Below, in pieces: positions 1-9,401 of a stretch of DNA of 37,391 nt. The stretch is taken from the NCBI RefSeq assembly GCF_017114945.1, contig NZ_JABXKQ010000029.1, positions 1 to 37,391 of the forward strand, in the 5' to 3' direction. Source of the DNA: Nostoc sp. JL34 (GTDB lineage Bacteria; Cyanobacteriota; Cyanobacteriia; Cyanobacteriales; Nostocaceae). The translations under genes were made by a program, and so were the position numbers. Within the stretch, counting starts at the first letter, position 1; each line of letters begins with the position of its first letter. The notes beneath the pieces were generated by a model that saw only the letters and a program-made list of their open reading frames with translations, was not told the origin of the DNA and made no database searches.

Positions 1-220
1 ATGGTTCGATAGCTTTCTTGTCGATTCCCTCAACGAAAAATTGTCCGGAGTATTGATAACGGCAAATACAGCATTGAATATGAGAGGCGGGTGGTGTTCG
101 CAAAAGCGATGATGGGATTATGCGATCGCAATATTTTAGCGAAAAGCGATACACTCGGAAAAATGGTGCGATCGCTTAATATAAAAATATCCGCAACGCC
201 CAGCCAATAGGTGAAAAGCT

Positions 221-967
221 ATGTCAGAAACTATCCTAGCTGCACCAGATATTCAACTCCCACCCACCCAAGCAGAATTACCCTATGATGACGGTATCCC
301 AATGGAAAGCGCACGCCATAAAGCCCAGATGGACTTGCTGATAGATGCTCTGATACCTTGGTTGTCAGAACGAGAGGATGGGTTTATTGGCGGTAATATG
401 TTTGTTTACTACAGTCTGGCGCAGGTGCGGAACAAAGACTTTAAAGGGCCAGACTTTTTTGCTGTGTTGGGAGTCCCTAAAGGAGAACGACGCAGTTGGG
501 TAGTTTGGGAAGAGGGAAAAGCACCAGATGTAGTTATTGAGTTACTTTCTGACAGCACAGCCCAAGCAGACAAAAACTTCAAAAAGCTGATTTATCAAAA
601 TCAAATGCGTGTACCGGAATATTTTTGGTATGACCCTTTTAATCCTGATGATTTGGCTGGTTTCTCTAATGACAAAGGAGTTTATCAACCCATTGCCGCA
701 AATGCTCAAAATCAGTTGGTGAGTCAATCTTTAGGGTTAGCATTGCAGCTTTGGCAGGGAAATTATAAAGGTATTAATGCTACTTGGTTACGCTGGGCAA
801 TGTCGTTAGGAGAATTACTGCCAACTCCTGAAGAAAAGGAACGCCAAAGGGCAGACAAGGCAGAATCACAGTTATTACAAACTGCACGCAACTTACTTGA
901 GTCTGGGATGACAATCGAACAGGTAGCTAGGTTAACAGGTTTAAATAAATCTGAAATAGAAATGTAG
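221..967 (+). CDS. Uma2 family (DUF820) putative restriction-endonuclease-fold protein
   Basis: A 248-residue protein of the Uma2/DUF820 family, which is greatly expanded in cyanobacteria and has a PD-(D/E)XK nuclease fold. The core is visible: an Asp near residue 78 (GPDFF), then PDVVIELLS with Glu107, then Lys121/122 in the NFKKLIYQ segment, the usual D...E...K spacing. The C-terminal 45 residues are a charged, probably coiled-coil tail (EEKERQRADKAESQ) followed by a short HTH-like stretch (MTIEQVARLTGLNKSEI), a common arrangement in Nostoc Uma2 proteins. The biological role of the family is not settled; some members look like domesticated nucleases. It stands alone and converges on the rpaA gene. 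The start has only a weak purine stretch upstream. Family assignment is firm, function is not. Confidence 0.85.
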   Translation: MSETILAAPDIQLPPTQAELPYDDGIPMESARHKAQMDLLIDALIPWLSEREDGFIGGNMFVYYSLAQVRNKDFKGPDFFAVLGVPKGERRSWVVWEEGKAPDVVIELLSDSTAQADKNFKKLIYQNQMRVPEYFWYDPFNPDDLAGFSNDKGVYQPIAANAQNQLVSQSLGLALQLWQGNYKGINATWLRWAMSLGELLPTPEEKERQRADKAESQLLQTARNLLESGMTIEQVARLTGLNKSEIEM

Positions 968-1109
968 AATTCAGGAGTCAGAATGGGCTACGCCCCGCTG
1001 TGCTAACAGAATTCAGAAGATATAGAATACAGCTGAGGCAAAAATGCGATCGCCTCAGTAGTTAAAGGTTCCATAGCTTAAAAGCTGGTACAAAAGTATA
1101 TAAAATTCG

Positions 1110-1137
1110 TAGGCTAGCACAGCTGTGCTAGCCTACA
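1110..1137. terminator. Perfect 28-bp palindrome, candidate terminator for rpaA
   Basis: Two 14-bp arms (GTAGGCTAGCACAG and its exact reverse complement) meet with no spacer, between the convergent ends of the Uma2 gene and rpaA. Read on the minus strand it is followed by GAATTTTAT, a weak U-tract, which suits a rho-independent terminator for rpaA. Part of the arm (CTGTGCTA) recurs near 1000, so it may also be a dispersed repeat. Confidence 0.5.
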
Positions 1138-1175
1138 AATCTGGACACTCACCACTCAGTACTGTTTGGGTGATT

Positions 1176-1919
1176 TCATTCCACCAGTGTTGCGGAAGCC
1201 CCTTCATTTGATGGAGGTATACCGGGTAACTCAAGACAGTATCCAGCACCATACACTGTTTTGATATAGCGGGGGTGGCGGGGATCTGGTTCTAGCTTGG
1301 TTCTCAAGTGGCGAATATGGACTCGAATCGTTTCTATGTCGTCATCAGGATCGTAGCCCCAAACTTCTCTGAGGATTTCGCTGGGAGAAACTGTTTGACC
1401 GTGGCGTTGCAGCAAGCAGTGAAGTAGCTCAAATTCCAAGTGAGTCAATTTCACCGTCTCATTGAACCATATCGCCTCAAATCTTTCGGGAACGAGGGTG
1501 AGTGAGCCATAGTTGAGAATCTCACTATGCTTTGCGGCTTGGGGAATTCGGTCAGTCCGCCGCAAAAGTGCCCGCACCCGCGCCAGCAGTTCTTCAACTT
1601 CAAAAGGTTTGGTGAGGTAGTCATCTGCGCCAGCATTGAAGCCTTCCACCTTGTCCTGAGTTTGGCTCAAAGCCGTCAACATTAACACGGGAATCTCAGA
1701 GGTGCGATCGTCTCGGCGCAGGCGTTGGCAAACGGTAAACCCATCTACCCTGGGCAACATTAAATCTAGCATGATCAAGTCTGGTTGTAGCTGGAGAGCC
1801 AGCGCTTGACCTTTGATGCCGTCTTCAGCTTGACTAACATCGTAGCCAGCCATTTCCAAGTTGACGGCAACTAGTTCTGAAATCGCTGGGTCATCGTCTA
1901 TGACAAGAATCCTCGGCAT
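1176..1919 (-). CDS. rpaA: OmpR/PhoB-family response regulator RpaA
   Basis: A 247-residue DNA-binding response regulator. The receiver domain spans about residues 1-120, with the acidic triad DDD at 8-10, phospho-acceptor Asp52 (LIMLDLMLP) and the conserved Lys in LTKPF. The C-terminal winged helix (about 140-235) has the OmpR/PhoB signature [20 protein letters not shown] and a [13 protein letters not shown] end. From memory, the overall sequence closely matches cyanobacterial RpaA, the circadian output regulator phosphorylated by SasA (Asp53 in Synechococcus elongatus). The ATG at 1919 gives the canonical [10 protein letters not shown] start; an open frame extends 43 residues further upstream but is low-complexity and not family-like. 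It lies next to the heterocyst island but is not an obvious operon member. RpaB is less likely on sequence. Confidence 0.78.
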   Translation of the reverse strand: MPRILVIDDDPAISELVAVNLEMAGYDVSQAEDGIKGQALALQLQPDLIMLDLMLPRVDGFTVCQRLRRDDRTSEIPVLMLTALSQTQDKVEGFNAGADDYLTKPFEVEELLARVRALLRRTDRIPQAAKHSEILNYGSLTLVPERFEAIWFNETVKLTHLEFELLHCLLQRHGQTVSPSEILREVWGYDPDDDIETIRVHIRHLRTKLEPDPRHPRYIKTVYGAGYCLELPGIPPSNEGASATLVE

Positions 1920-2076
1920 TCTTAAAAAATTATTACTACTTATTAAGGATAAATAACAACCTTTGATAGATACAAAGATTTTTGAAGCAATGATGAAAAA
2001 GTTTTTAAATCTTACATAAATATTAAGATTAAATGACTGTGAAATCAAGACTCAATTACACGAAATCTTATAGTCT

Positions 2077-3141
2077 ATGATGTGTTATGCTCCCCCCTAC
2101 AATCCGTCTTGGTTTTTACAAAACGGTGTGATGATGACTGTATACACCGCTTTGTGGGGAAAACGTTACTGGGAAAGTACTACTCTCTTACAAGAACCGT
2201 CTTATCACGAGAAAATCTTCATTGGTGGCCAAGGTGTGCCAATTTTTGGCTTGGTTGCCATCCCGGAAAATGCCCACAGCACAATTATCGGTACTTATGG
2301 CATTACTGGAGAGTTAGAGACGGAATGGTTTTTGAGAGTGCTAGGACGTAAAGCCTACGCTCAAGGATACGCGATGGTGTTATTTGATTGGCGGGCCCAC
2401 GGCAAAACTGCCGAACTATCGCCAACTCTGACTTCTGATGGTTTGTACGAAGGGGAAGATTTTGTTCGCATCGCCGCCGCTGCTAAGGCGATGGGATGTC
2501 CGGGAAAATTTTGGTTTACAGGGTTTTCTTTAGGAGGGCAACTAGCGCTATGGGCAGTGAAGGTGGCTGGTGAGGTGATTAAGGAGTATGGAGATTTAGG
2601 ACTAGAAGATAGCGATATTGGCGGTGGTATGGTGATTTGTCCGAGTTTGGATTCGGAGCGATCGCTATCTTATCTAGTTACAAAGCCCTTTGGCAGATAT
2701 TTGGAAGCGGGGATTGCCCAAAATTTAAAAAAACTGGCATGGCGGATACATGATGCCCATCCTGGAAGCCTTGACCCAGAAGCGATTGAACGGGCTAACA
2801 GCATTTGGGGTTTTGACAATGAACTGGTAATTAAGCGACTAGGTTTTTCTTCTGTGGAAGCATATTACCAAGCTAGTAGTGCTTTACAAGTATTGCCGCA
2901 AATCTCGAAACCGACCTTGATTTTATATGCTGCTGACGATCCACTTTTTGACCCAGCTATCATACCGGAATTAGAAGAAGCGTGCGATCGCAATCCTGCA
3001 ATAGATTTGTTCCTCACTCAATATGGCGGTCATGTTGGCTATTTGAGTAGTAAAGAGTGCCAGCGTCAAGTACAAGATTCTGACCTTTGGTGGGCATGGA
3101 ATCGGGTTTTACAATGGTTAGAGCAACAACGAACAGAGTAA
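2077..3141 (+). CDS. YheT-type alpha/beta hydrolase
   Basis: A 354-residue cytosolic alpha/beta-hydrolase of the YheT/COG0429 group. The family N-terminal motif (Pro-x-Trp-x-x-x-Asn-Gly) is present as NPSWFLQNGVMMT, which supports the first ATG instead of the internal Met at residue 19 or 20. The nucleophile elbow is GFSLGG with Ser151; the likely acid is in AADDPLFDP (Asp287/288), and the catalytic His is His319 in YGGHVGYL. A lid-like helical insertion lies between about 165 and 265. The substrate is unknown; relatives act as esterases or acyltransferase-like enzymes. It stands alone, transcribed away from rpaA across a 157-bp gap. Nothing in the sequence ties it to heterocyst lipids, though proximity makes an esterase role thinkable. 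Confidence 0.82.
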   Translation: MMCYAPPYNPSWFLQNGVMMTVYTALWGKRYWESTTLLQEPSYHEKIFIGGQGVPIFGLVAIPENAHSTIIGTYGITGELETEWFLRVLGRKAYAQGYAMVLFDWRAHGKTAELSPTLTSDGLYEGEDFVRIAAAAKAMGCPGKFWFTGFSLGGQLALWAVKVAGEVIKEYGDLGLEDSDIGGGMVICPSLDSERSLSYLVTKPFGRYLEAGIAQNLKKLAWRIHDAHPGSLDPEAIERANSIWGFDNELVIKRLGFSSVEAYYQASSALQVLPQISKPTLILYAADDPLFDPAIIPELEEACDRNPAIDLFLTQYGGHVGYLSSKECQRQVQDSDLWWAWNRVLQWLEQQRTE

Positions 3142-3218
3142 TAGGCGAGACGATATTCTAGTTGCTAGGATACTCGACGGATGGAGTCGTATTAGTTTGG
3201 AAGTCCAAAATCCAGAAG

Positions 3219-3386
3219 CTACCACAATATTATTGGTAAACCAGCAATGACAGAAGCAATACCTGTCCAGAGAGTAAAGCGCTCAATATCTACTTCATCC
3301 AAAGCAATGCTCATTTGCCTAATTGCTAATAGCAGCGCTGCCAGTAATTGTATAAAAAAGGCAAAGTACTGCAAATTAATAATCAT
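3219..3386 (-). CDS. Small 55-residue membrane protein
   Basis: A short minus-strand frame read directly from the sequence: ATG at 3384-3386 and TAG at 3219-3221, giving 55 residues. The ATG follows a GAGG Shine-Dalgarno core (GTGAGGATGA) with a short 4-base spacing. The product is hydrophobic at both ends: a segment at about residues 8-22 (FAFFIQLLAALLLAI) and another at about 41-55 (TGIASVIAGLPIILW), joined by an acidic loop (ALDEVDIERF). It looks like a two-helix inner-membrane or thylakoid peptide. I do not recognise the family. It converges on the hydrolase gene. The overlapping plus-strand frame (3247-3462) has no family-like sequence. The main doubt is whether such a short frame is conserved. 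Confidence 0.5.
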   Translation of the reverse strand: MIINLQYFAFFIQLLAALLLAIRQMSIALDEVDIERFTLWTGIASVIAGLPIILW

Positions 3387-3880
3387 TCATCCTCACTATG
3401 TTCTACAAAAAAGTAGTTCTAATAGGTTTTTAACAAGCTTTGGCAAGGTTTTTATGTTCTAGATTTAACAATTTCTGACAAAAACTATTTACCAGTCAAG
3501 AGATATCTACTTCAGAACACTTGCAGACATTGGTGTTAGTTCCTTTGAGGAATGCTGTAATAAGTAATGTTGTAGCCAAAAGAAAATTTGCGATTATCTG
3601 TCAAAGGTTTAAAAGCATTCTCTCTCAAGAGATTTAACGTGGAGTTGAGGAGCGTACATCTAGAGCAATAAATTATAATATTTTGCTGGCAAAAGCAATA
3701 ACGGCTACCTGTAGTTATGTTTACAGCTAGACTTAACATCTAACAACTCCTCTGGCAGATTCTAGGAAAAACACGCGCAGTTGTATATAGTAGTGCTAAA
3801 GCGTCAAACCAGATCCACCCATAATAATCGTCTTAATTAAAGAAACTATTAGAGTACAACTCCCTTGACTTTTTGACTCA
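3387..3880. other. Intergenic region upstream of hetI
   Basis: About 490 bases of AT-rich DNA between the small membrane-protein gene and hetI. A 67-codon minus-strand frame (3536-3739) has no start signal or recognisable protein character, so I treat it as non-coding. It presumably contains the hetI promoter, but I could not identify a convincing NtcA box (GTA-N8-TAC) or -10/-35 pair. Confidence 0.5.
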
Positions 3881-4600
3881 ATGACCGCTCCTAATGATAT
3901 TTGGCAACCAGCACCTACAGATTTAACTTTATTACCCGATGAGATTCATGTCTGGCGTATAGACCTTGACCAACCAGAATCACAGCTGCAAAATTTAGCA
4001 GCGACTCTTTCCAGTGACGAAACTGCTCGTGCTGAACGGTTCTATTTTCAGGAGCATCGGCAGCGTTTTATCGCTGGTCGTGGTATCCTGCGAACTATAT
4101 TAGGTAGCTATTTAGGTATCCAGCCGCTACACGTGGAGTTTAATTATCAACACCGTGGCAAACCAGTATTAGCAGATAAATTTGCCGATAGTAGACTGGC
4201 GTTTAACTTGTCTCATTCCCAAGGGTTGGGTTTGTGTGCGGTGAATTGTACCCGACCAATTGGTGTAGACCTAGAATATATTCGTCCGATGTCTGATCTC
4301 GAAGCTCTTGCCAAACGGTTCTTTTTACCGAGAGAATATGAGATGTTGCGATCGCTATCTCCCAACCAACAGCAAGAGATATTTTTCCGTTACTGGACTT
4401 GTAAGGAAGCTTATTTAAAAGCAACTGGAGACGGACTATCCCAGTTAGAGCAAGTTGAAGTATCGCTGACTCCCACAGAAGCAGCCAAGTTACAGATAAC
4501 TGAAGACTGGAGTCTTTTTGAATTAGTACCCGCTAACAATTATGTTGCTGCTGTTGCTGTAGAGAATTTTGGCTGGGATTTGAAGTGTTGGCAGTATTAA
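3881..4600 (+). CDS. hetI: Sfp-type 4'-phosphopantetheinyl transferase HetI
   Basis: A 239-residue phosphopantetheinyl transferase that transfers the phosphopantetheine arm of CoA to the serine of carrier-protein domains. The Sfp signatures are clear: GVDLE at 128-132 and WTCKEAYLK at 172-180 (Mg2+ and CoA ligands), plus the FNLSHS region at 108-113. The length equals that of Anabaena HetI (about 237). In this window its likely clients are the two ACPs of HglE (Ser1384, Ser1515) and the ACP of HglB (Ser44). It is on the plus strand and converges on the HetN-type gene with a 57-bp gap, the same hetN/hetI arrangement as in Anabaena PCC 7120. In heterocystous strains it is thought to be the general PPTase, so it need not be heterocyst-specific. 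Confidence 0.95.
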   Translation: MTAPNDIWQPAPTDLTLLPDEIHVWRIDLDQPESQLQNLAATLSSDETARAERFYFQEHRQRFIAGRGILRTILGSYLGIQPLHVEFNYQHRGKPVLADKFADSRLAFNLSHSQGLGLCAVNCTRPIGVDLEYIRPMSDLEALAKRFFLPREYEMLRSLSPNQQQEIFFRYWTCKEAYLKATGDGLSQLEQVEVSLTPTEAAKLQITEDWSLFELVPANNYVAAVAVENFGWDLKCWQY

Positions 4601-4631
4601 TCTTAGTCATTTGTCATTAGTGAATACTCTA

Positions 4632-4652
4632 TGCCCAATGCCCAATGCCCCA
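4632..4652. repeat. Heptamer tandem repeat (STRR-like) between hetI and hetN
   Basis: Tandem TGCCCAA heptamers, the last one decayed, in the 57-bp gap between two convergent genes. Such heptameric short tandem repeats are a hallmark of Nostoc/Anabaena intergenic DNA; related copies lie at 29122-29143. Confidence 0.7.
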
Positions 4653-4657
4653 TCCCC

Positions 4658-5461
4658 CTACTTATCCTCCTGCATATTTCGCACAATTTTTGTCACCAGG
4701 TTTCTAGGTACAAATCTGACGCTTTTTGCAAGTATTGTATTGAGTAACCCAGGAATGACAATGGTTTGTCCCTTCATTAAGGCGCGAAAACCAATTTCGG
4801 CTACTGTTTGTGCATCCATCATTTTCTTACCCTTGAGCAACTTCGAGTCAGCCATCCCAGTTCTTTCATGAAAGGCAGATGCGGTTGAGCCTGGGCAAAG
4901 AACTGTCACAGTGACACCTGTACCTTCTAATTCATTAGCGATCGCTTCTGAAAAAGATAAGATATAGGCTTTAGTCGCAAAATAAACTGCCATCAAAGGC
5001 CCTGGTTGAAAAGCAGCAGCGGAGGCAACGTTTAATATTTTACCTTCACCTTGCTTTACCATGCCCTTCACAAATAGCTTGGTTAAATGGGTGAGACACA
5101 CCAAATTTACCTGTAGCATTTCCAATTCAGTTGCTAGGTCTGTTTCGTGAAATAATCCATAGATACCAAATCCAGCATTATTGACCAGCACATCAACATT
5201 AATATCGGCGAGTTGCAACTCTGTAAAAATTTCTTCAGGAGCCGTTGATATAGATAAATCCTTAACAAGAGGTTTGACAAAAATTCCAAATTCTTTTTGG
5301 AATTTAACAGCGATTTCTACTAGCTTTGGCCCATTTCTGTCTACTAAGACAAGATTGTAATCATGAGTAGCAAAAATACATGCTAATTCGTAGCCAATTC
5401 CACCGGCTGCCCCAGTAATAAGAGCAGTTTGTTTGCTCTGTCTTTGATGTGTTGTATTCAT
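4658..5461 (-). CDS. hetN: HetN-type short-chain dehydrogenase / 3-ketoacyl reductase
   Basis: A 267-residue classical SDR in the hetN position, between hglB and convergent hetI. The dinucleotide motif TGAAGGIG is at 16-23, NNAG at 94-97, catalytic Ser147 (NVAS) and Tyr160-x3-Lys164 (YFATK), so it should be an active NAD(P)H-dependent ketoacyl-type reductase, presumably acting on the glycolipid chain. In Anabaena PCC 7120 HetN (287 residues) also carries ERGSGR at about 132-137, the PatS-like sequence needed to inhibit differentiation. Here the aligned segment is KQGEGK at 136-141, so the RGSGR core is missing. An in-frame TGA just upstream of the ATG excludes a longer N-terminus. It lies 611 bp downstream of hglB and probably has its own promoter. 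The ortholog call rests on synteny plus fold; a paralogous SDR replacing true HetN is possible. Confidence 0.8.
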   Translation of the reverse strand: MNTTHQRQSKQTALITGAAGGIGYELACIFATHDYNLVLVDRNGPKLVEIAVKFQKEFGIFVKPLVKDLSISTAPEEIFTELQLADINVDVLVNNAGFGIYGLFHETDLATELEMLQVNLVCLTHLTKLFVKGMVKQGEGKILNVASAAAFQPGPLMAVYFATKAYILSFSEAIANELEGTGVTVTVLCPGSTASAFHERTGMADSKLLKGKKMMDAQTVAEIGFRALMKGQTIVIPGLLNTILAKSVRFVPRNLVTKIVRNMQEDK

Positions 5462-6072
5462 GTAAGAATGTTGGTGAATTCAATTTGATGAAGCTGCGTT
5501 GCATTTACAGTCGTTCTCGTTCTACAATTAAGTACGCGTAATATCTCAACTGACGAGAAGTGTCTTGAGTTATTACCCTTTCAAATGCTTGTGTGATGCT
5601 TTGGATAGATGTAGCAGTCCAAACGCAAATTTAGGATTTATGCATCGAAGAAGTTGGGCATTAAAGAAGTTCGGTTATTTCAAACTACTAGCGCTAGCTT
5701 TTGATTACTCACAAAAGCCAGCGGGTAAAATCAAACTTTTATCCCCGACATTAACCATTCTATCCTCGATTGCTTCTGTCAAGAGGTGAATACTAAAAAT
5801 TTACATGATTGAGCATAAAAAAACAGGGCAATTATATTGCTATTGCCGCTGTTGGTGTATGAGTTGTTGCTGGCATCTGAAATATTGGCAATTCAGCAGT
5901 ACTGAGTTTTAAAAAACATGAACTAAACAAAATTTCTTTGTAGAGGAGCCTGTGCATTGCGGAGGTTCTCTCCGTTGTAGTAACTAGCGTTGTGTTACGG
6001 CTTCCATAACGCGCCGAAAGTATCAGGATGATACGTTATGTTATTAACGCACCATCCGCAAGTTGTCAATTT
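5462..6072. other. hglB-hetN intergenic region
   Basis: A 611-base spacer downstream of hglB and upstream of the HetN-type gene, both on the minus strand. The 74-codon plus-strand frame at 5565-5789 has no protein-like features. The part next to hglB holds a nested stem-loop (6005-6040). The length suggests a separate hetN promoter, as in Anabaena, but no box could be assigned. Confidence 0.5.
6005..6040. other. Nested inverted repeat downstream of hglB
   Basis: CATAACG (6005-6011) pairs with CGTTATG (6034-6040), and inside it GTATCA (6020-6025) pairs with TGATAC (6029-6034), the two stems sharing one base. It lies just past the hglB stop. No T-run follows on the minus strand, so it is more likely an RNA processing or attenuation structure, or a decayed repeat, than a plain terminator. 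Confidence 0.35.
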
Positions 6073-7587
6073 CTAAGCGATATTTAAGAAACCACTTTGA
6101 ATCAAGTAGGCTGTATAAGTCATAAACAATTGAGAGTCAATTGGAGGACAAACAATAGAACTTCCTGCTAATGCATGGAGAGTATCTTGGCAGCTAATAT
6201 GAGGTCTTCTAGCTTGCAAGTACAAATCAGGAATAGTCAGTTGTTCATCAGACCAGCGTTCCAGTAAAAAGGGTCGCAGAGTATACAAAGGATTGTCAGC
6301 AGAAGTCACATTATTGATTAACTCTGATTGCCATTTTTCGTAAGGAATCATCTCAACTGAATAACCAAAAGAGCGTATCCACTCAACTAGCATTTTCAAA
6401 GCAGCAGGTTGGGGATGTTGTAAGTTGAAAGCCTTACCTATAGATTCTTTCTGCCGTGATAGATAAACAATGGCTTTACTTACATAGTCTACAGGTGACA
6501 TATCCAACATATAATCTACATCAGGGAAATATCCCATTTGTAGACAGCCCTTGGTCATCAAATTGATAAAGTCATGTGTGTTACAAATGCCTGTTTTGCT
6601 ATCACCAGAAATCAGTGGTGGTCTGTGGATAGTTACAGGAAGTCCACGGTCACGAGCAATTTTAACTAACTTTTCAGCTACCCATTTTGTTTGTGAGTAA
6701 CCAAGATAAATACCTTCCCAATGATTGAAATCATCCTGCTCTTTGACAACCTTACCAGCATAAGCAGTTGATTCAAAAACAGCAACACTGGAAACATAAT
6801 GTACAGGCTTGACTTTAATTTGACAAGCCAATCTCAAAACTTCTTGAGTGCCTAAAACATTAGCTGCCTTCAATGCTGAATATGGGAAAACATAATTCAA
6901 TAAAGCAGCACTATGATATATAGTATCAATATTGGCAGCTAAAATTTGAAACTGTTCTGAACCAATACCTAACAATGGCTGAGATAAATCACCGACAATC
7001 GGAATAATTCTGGAGTTAAATTCTTCCTGCCAAATTGCATACTGTTCCAGATTTTTTTGGAGTTTGCTTTTGCCTTCTTCGGCATTAGCAGCACGCACTA
7101 AGCAATAAATATCCGCATTGGTTTCCTGTAGCAATTCCCGAATGATAAAAGCTCCTAAAAAGCCTGTTCCTCCAGTTAAAAAGATGTTCTTGGGTTCACC
7201 CACAAGCACATTCGATGCAGCGCCAGGATGGATGGTAGGGTCAAGAACAGCCTCAGCACCTAAATCTAAAACAGTGGGTGCAGTGTTGGCATTAGAGGCT
7301 ACTACCTTTGTATCTTGAACTGGCGAACCATCTTGCACTTCTTCAGCTAAACGCTGTGAAAGAGCTTCAATATTTGGGTAATGCCACAGCAGCAATGGAG
7401 ATGGTTGAAATCCGAGCAACTTTTCTAAGTTACTTACTAGAATCATTGCTTGGGCTGAATCCAACCCATAGTTTTCTAAATGTTCTTTGACATCTATTTC
7501 ATCAGTTGGTACTCCTAGCAACTTAGCTAAGTTAGATACCAAAAATACTTGAATATCGTCTGCTGTGAAAGACTGTTTTATAGTCAT
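6073..7587 (-). CDS. hglB: HglB: acyl carrier protein fused to thioester reductase
   Basis: A 504-residue two-domain protein. An ACP occupies about residues 10-85, with the phosphopantetheine Ser44 in YGLDSAQA. A linker leads to a carboxylate/thioester reductase-type extended SDR (about 133-430) with GGTGFLG at 139-145 and YSQTK giving Tyr297 and Lys301. It is expected to release the finished chain from its carrier by NAD(P)H-dependent reduction, yielding the long-chain aldehyde or alcohol aglycone of heterocyst glycolipids. The ATG lies 2 nt past the stop of the PfaD-type gene, and its Shine-Dalgarno GGAG (7596-7599, spacing 8) is inside that gene's last codons, so the two are translationally coupled. 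Called HetM/HglB in Anabaena. Confidence 0.93.
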   Translation of the reverse strand: MTIKQSFTADDIQVFLVSNLAKLLGVPTDEIDVKEHLENYGLDSAQAMILVSNLEKLLGFQPSPLLLWHYPNIEALSQRLAEEVQDGSPVQDTKVVASNANTAPTVLDLGAEAVLDPTIHPGAASNVLVGEPKNIFLTGGTGFLGAFIIRELLQETNADIYCLVRAANAEEGKSKLQKNLEQYAIWQEEFNSRIIPIVGDLSQPLLGIGSEQFQILAANIDTIYHSAALLNYVFPYSALKAANVLGTQEVLRLACQIKVKPVHYVSSVAVFESTAYAGKVVKEQDDFNHWEGIYLGYSQTKWVAEKLVKIARDRGLPVTIHRPPLISGDSKTGICNTHDFINLMTKGCLQMGYFPDVDYMLDMSPVDYVSKAIVYLSRQKESIGKAFNLQHPQPAALKMLVEWIRSFGYSVEMIPYEKWQSELINNVTSADNPLYTLRPFLLERWSDEQLTIPDLYLQARRPHISCQDTLHALAGSSIVCPPIDSQLFMTYTAYLIQSGFLNIA

Positions 7588-7589
7588 TT

Positions 7590-9266
7590 TTAAATCTCCA
7601 ACAATGATGTAGAACGAACAGGGTGATATTGACTGTAATAATCGGAAGCTTGCAGCCCTTGAATTTTCAAATTTTGGACACGATACAAAAAGGCTGCACC
7701 AGTCATAATTTGATTAGCAACATCAACTACCTGACGATTATTTGGTTCAGATAGGTAGGAACCGCGTACCCAGTCATTGAAACCGCCCATTGCGGGGCCA
7801 CACCAAATTTGATAATCGACTTCTCTGCCTTTTTCACCAGAACTAGACCAGCGAGAAGATAATCCTAGATACCAGCGGAAAATCAACGCCATTTTCAGTT
7901 TAGGATTATTAACTGCTTTCCCAAGTTTCTCAGGATTCTTTTGGGATAAATAAGCCGCAGTTCCTTCCCATACTTCGGCAATAGTTTTGCGAAAAACTTG
8001 TTTTTCTAATTTCTCTCTTTCTGCAAGGGGGATGCTTTCAATGGAATCATAAGCGCGATATAGTTCAAATAATTTCTGCGCTCGCATGGGGAACATTGTA
8101 CCCCGTTTGAGAACTTGCAATTTGACTCCCATTTCAAACATATCTGCTGCTGGGGCCATAATCATATCAGCCATTTCTGCTTGGGCTAGTAACTTTTTGG
8201 TATGTTCACAAGCCCCAGATTCAACACATGACTGATTAATTGAGCCAGTCATTATATAAGCAGCACCCATCATAAAGGCTGCTAATGCTGATTGTGGTGT
8301 GCCAATTCCCCCTGCAACGCCAATTCTAATGGGTGTTTGGTAATGATATTGTGCTTGAATTTCATCTCGCAAGGCAATAATAGAAGGTAACACACAAACC
8401 AAGGGACGGTTATCTGTATGGCCTCCAGAATCAGCCTCGACGGTAATATCATCAGCCATCGGAACTTTAGCGGCAAGAGTTGCTTGTAACTCAGTAATTA
8501 GCCCTTGTTCAAGAAGTTCTTTGATTATTCTGGCTGGTGCTGGTTGCAAAAATTTAGTCGCAACTTCTCGGCGAGAAATTTTGGCGATGATTTTATTTTT
8601 GATTTCAATTTGATTGGCGTTATTCAATGCCAATCCAGCAACACGGTAATAAACAATGTTGGGGGTCAAGTCGAGAAATGCAGATGCTTCTACTGTTCTC
8701 ACTTGATATTTAAGGTATAAATCCACAGCCCGACGTTCAATCGCGGGTTCATTGGGACTGTGAATTAAATTAAATGCATAAGGCCCTTGAGGTAAAGCTT
8801 GTTGAATGCGATTTATGGCTGCTTCCAAACGTTCTGGAATTAAACCACCTGCACCAAAGGAACTTAAAATTTGCTCTTTTCCTAATGCAATGACCATTTC
8901 TTCGGAAGCAATTCCGCCAGCCATTGCACCAGTAACGTAGGCATATTTCACTCCATGAGAGGAGAGAAAATTCGGATCTCCAAATTGTTGAATGCGAATT
9001 GGGGCTGCAAATGTTAGCAGTTCTACTTGTGCTGTTGTACCATTATCACCAGGACATAAATACCCCTCATTTGTGACACCGATTTTTCCGGCAACTTTCA
9101 CGATGTAGCAGGGTTTATTTAACACCATCAATTTATCTTTGATGGTTTGTTTCTCAAAAGATACAGTTTCTAAAGAACCTTTCCAAACCTGGTTTTTGTT
9201 ATAAGACCAGGCAGAGAAATTAAGGCCATTATCGTGTTTACTTAGTACCGTATCTACGGTTGTCAC
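7590..9266 (-). CDS. hglA: PfaD-type enoyl reductase (trans-acting ER) of the glycolipid synthase
   Basis: A 558-residue protein of the PfaD family: FMN-dependent TIM-barrel enoyl reductases related to nitronate monooxygenase that work in trans on PUFA and polyketide synthases. Visible family marks are [12 protein letters not shown] at 277-288, the flavin-phosphate segment [16 protein letters not shown] from 316 and [19 protein letters not shown] just after it. It should saturate the chain built by HglE/HglC, explaining the saturated HGL alkyl chains. The start is GTG at 9266 with a strong GAGGGAT Shine-Dalgarno at 9274-9280. It is coupled to hglB by a 2-nt gap. The symbol follows my recollection of the Anabaena naming (gene between hglC and hglB) and is less certain than the function. 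Confidence 0.85.
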   Translation of the reverse strand: MTTVDTVLSKHDNGLNFSAWSYNKNQVWKGSLETVSFEKQTIKDKLMVLNKPCYIVKVAGKIGVTNEGYLCPGDNGTTAQVELLTFAAPIRIQQFGDPNFLSSHGVKYAYVTGAMAGGIASEEMVIALGKEQILSSFGAGGLIPERLEAAINRIQQALPQGPYAFNLIHSPNEPAIERRAVDLYLKYQVRTVEASAFLDLTPNIVYYRVAGLALNNANQIEIKNKIIAKISRREVATKFLQPAPARIIKELLEQGLITELQATLAAKVPMADDITVEADSGGHTDNRPLVCVLPSIIALRDEIQAQYHYQTPIRIGVAGGIGTPQSALAAFMMGAAYIMTGSINQSCVESGACEHTKKLLAQAEMADMIMAPAADMFEMGVKLQVLKRGTMFPMRAQKLFELYRAYDSIESIPLAEREKLEKQVFRKTIAEVWEGTAAYLSQKNPEKLGKAVNNPKLKMALIFRWYLGLSSRWSSSGEKGREVDYQIWCGPAMGGFNDWVRGSYLSEPNNRQVVDVANQIMTGAAFLYRVQNLKIQGLQASDYYSQYHPVRSTSLLEI

Positions 9267-9273
9267 AGCAGTT

Positions 9274-9280
9274 ATCCCTC
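9274..9280 (-). promoter_or_regulatory. Shine-Dalgarno fixing the GTG start of the PfaD-type gene
   Basis: GAGGGAT on the minus strand, 7 nt before GTG at 9264-9266. There is no ATG with comparable support nearby, so the GTG start is preferred. Confidence 0.65.
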
Positions 9281-9401
9281 GGATTACAATTATTAAAAAA
9301 TGGGAGTGGGGAATAGGGAATCGGGAAGAAATATTTTCCTTTTATCAGTTCACCTTTCCCCTTCCCCAAGGTTATTGACGGTTGAAGTATGTAGACTTAT
9401 G

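Noticed and set aside
1920..2048. 43-residue N-terminal extension of RpaA
   Set aside because: Open by chance; RpaA homologs start at the [10 protein letters not shown] methionine at 1919.
3142..3218. tRNA or other stable RNA gene after the hydrolase
   Set aside because: Some local pairing is possible, but there is no T-loop consensus or cloverleaf. No tRNA or rRNA was recognised anywhere in the window.
3247..3462. 71-residue plus-strand ORF
   Set aside because: No domain character, and it overlaps the better-supported minus-strand membrane protein.
5565..5789. 74-residue plus-strand ORF in the hglB-hetN spacer
   Set aside because: No start signal, unusual composition and no recognisable family.
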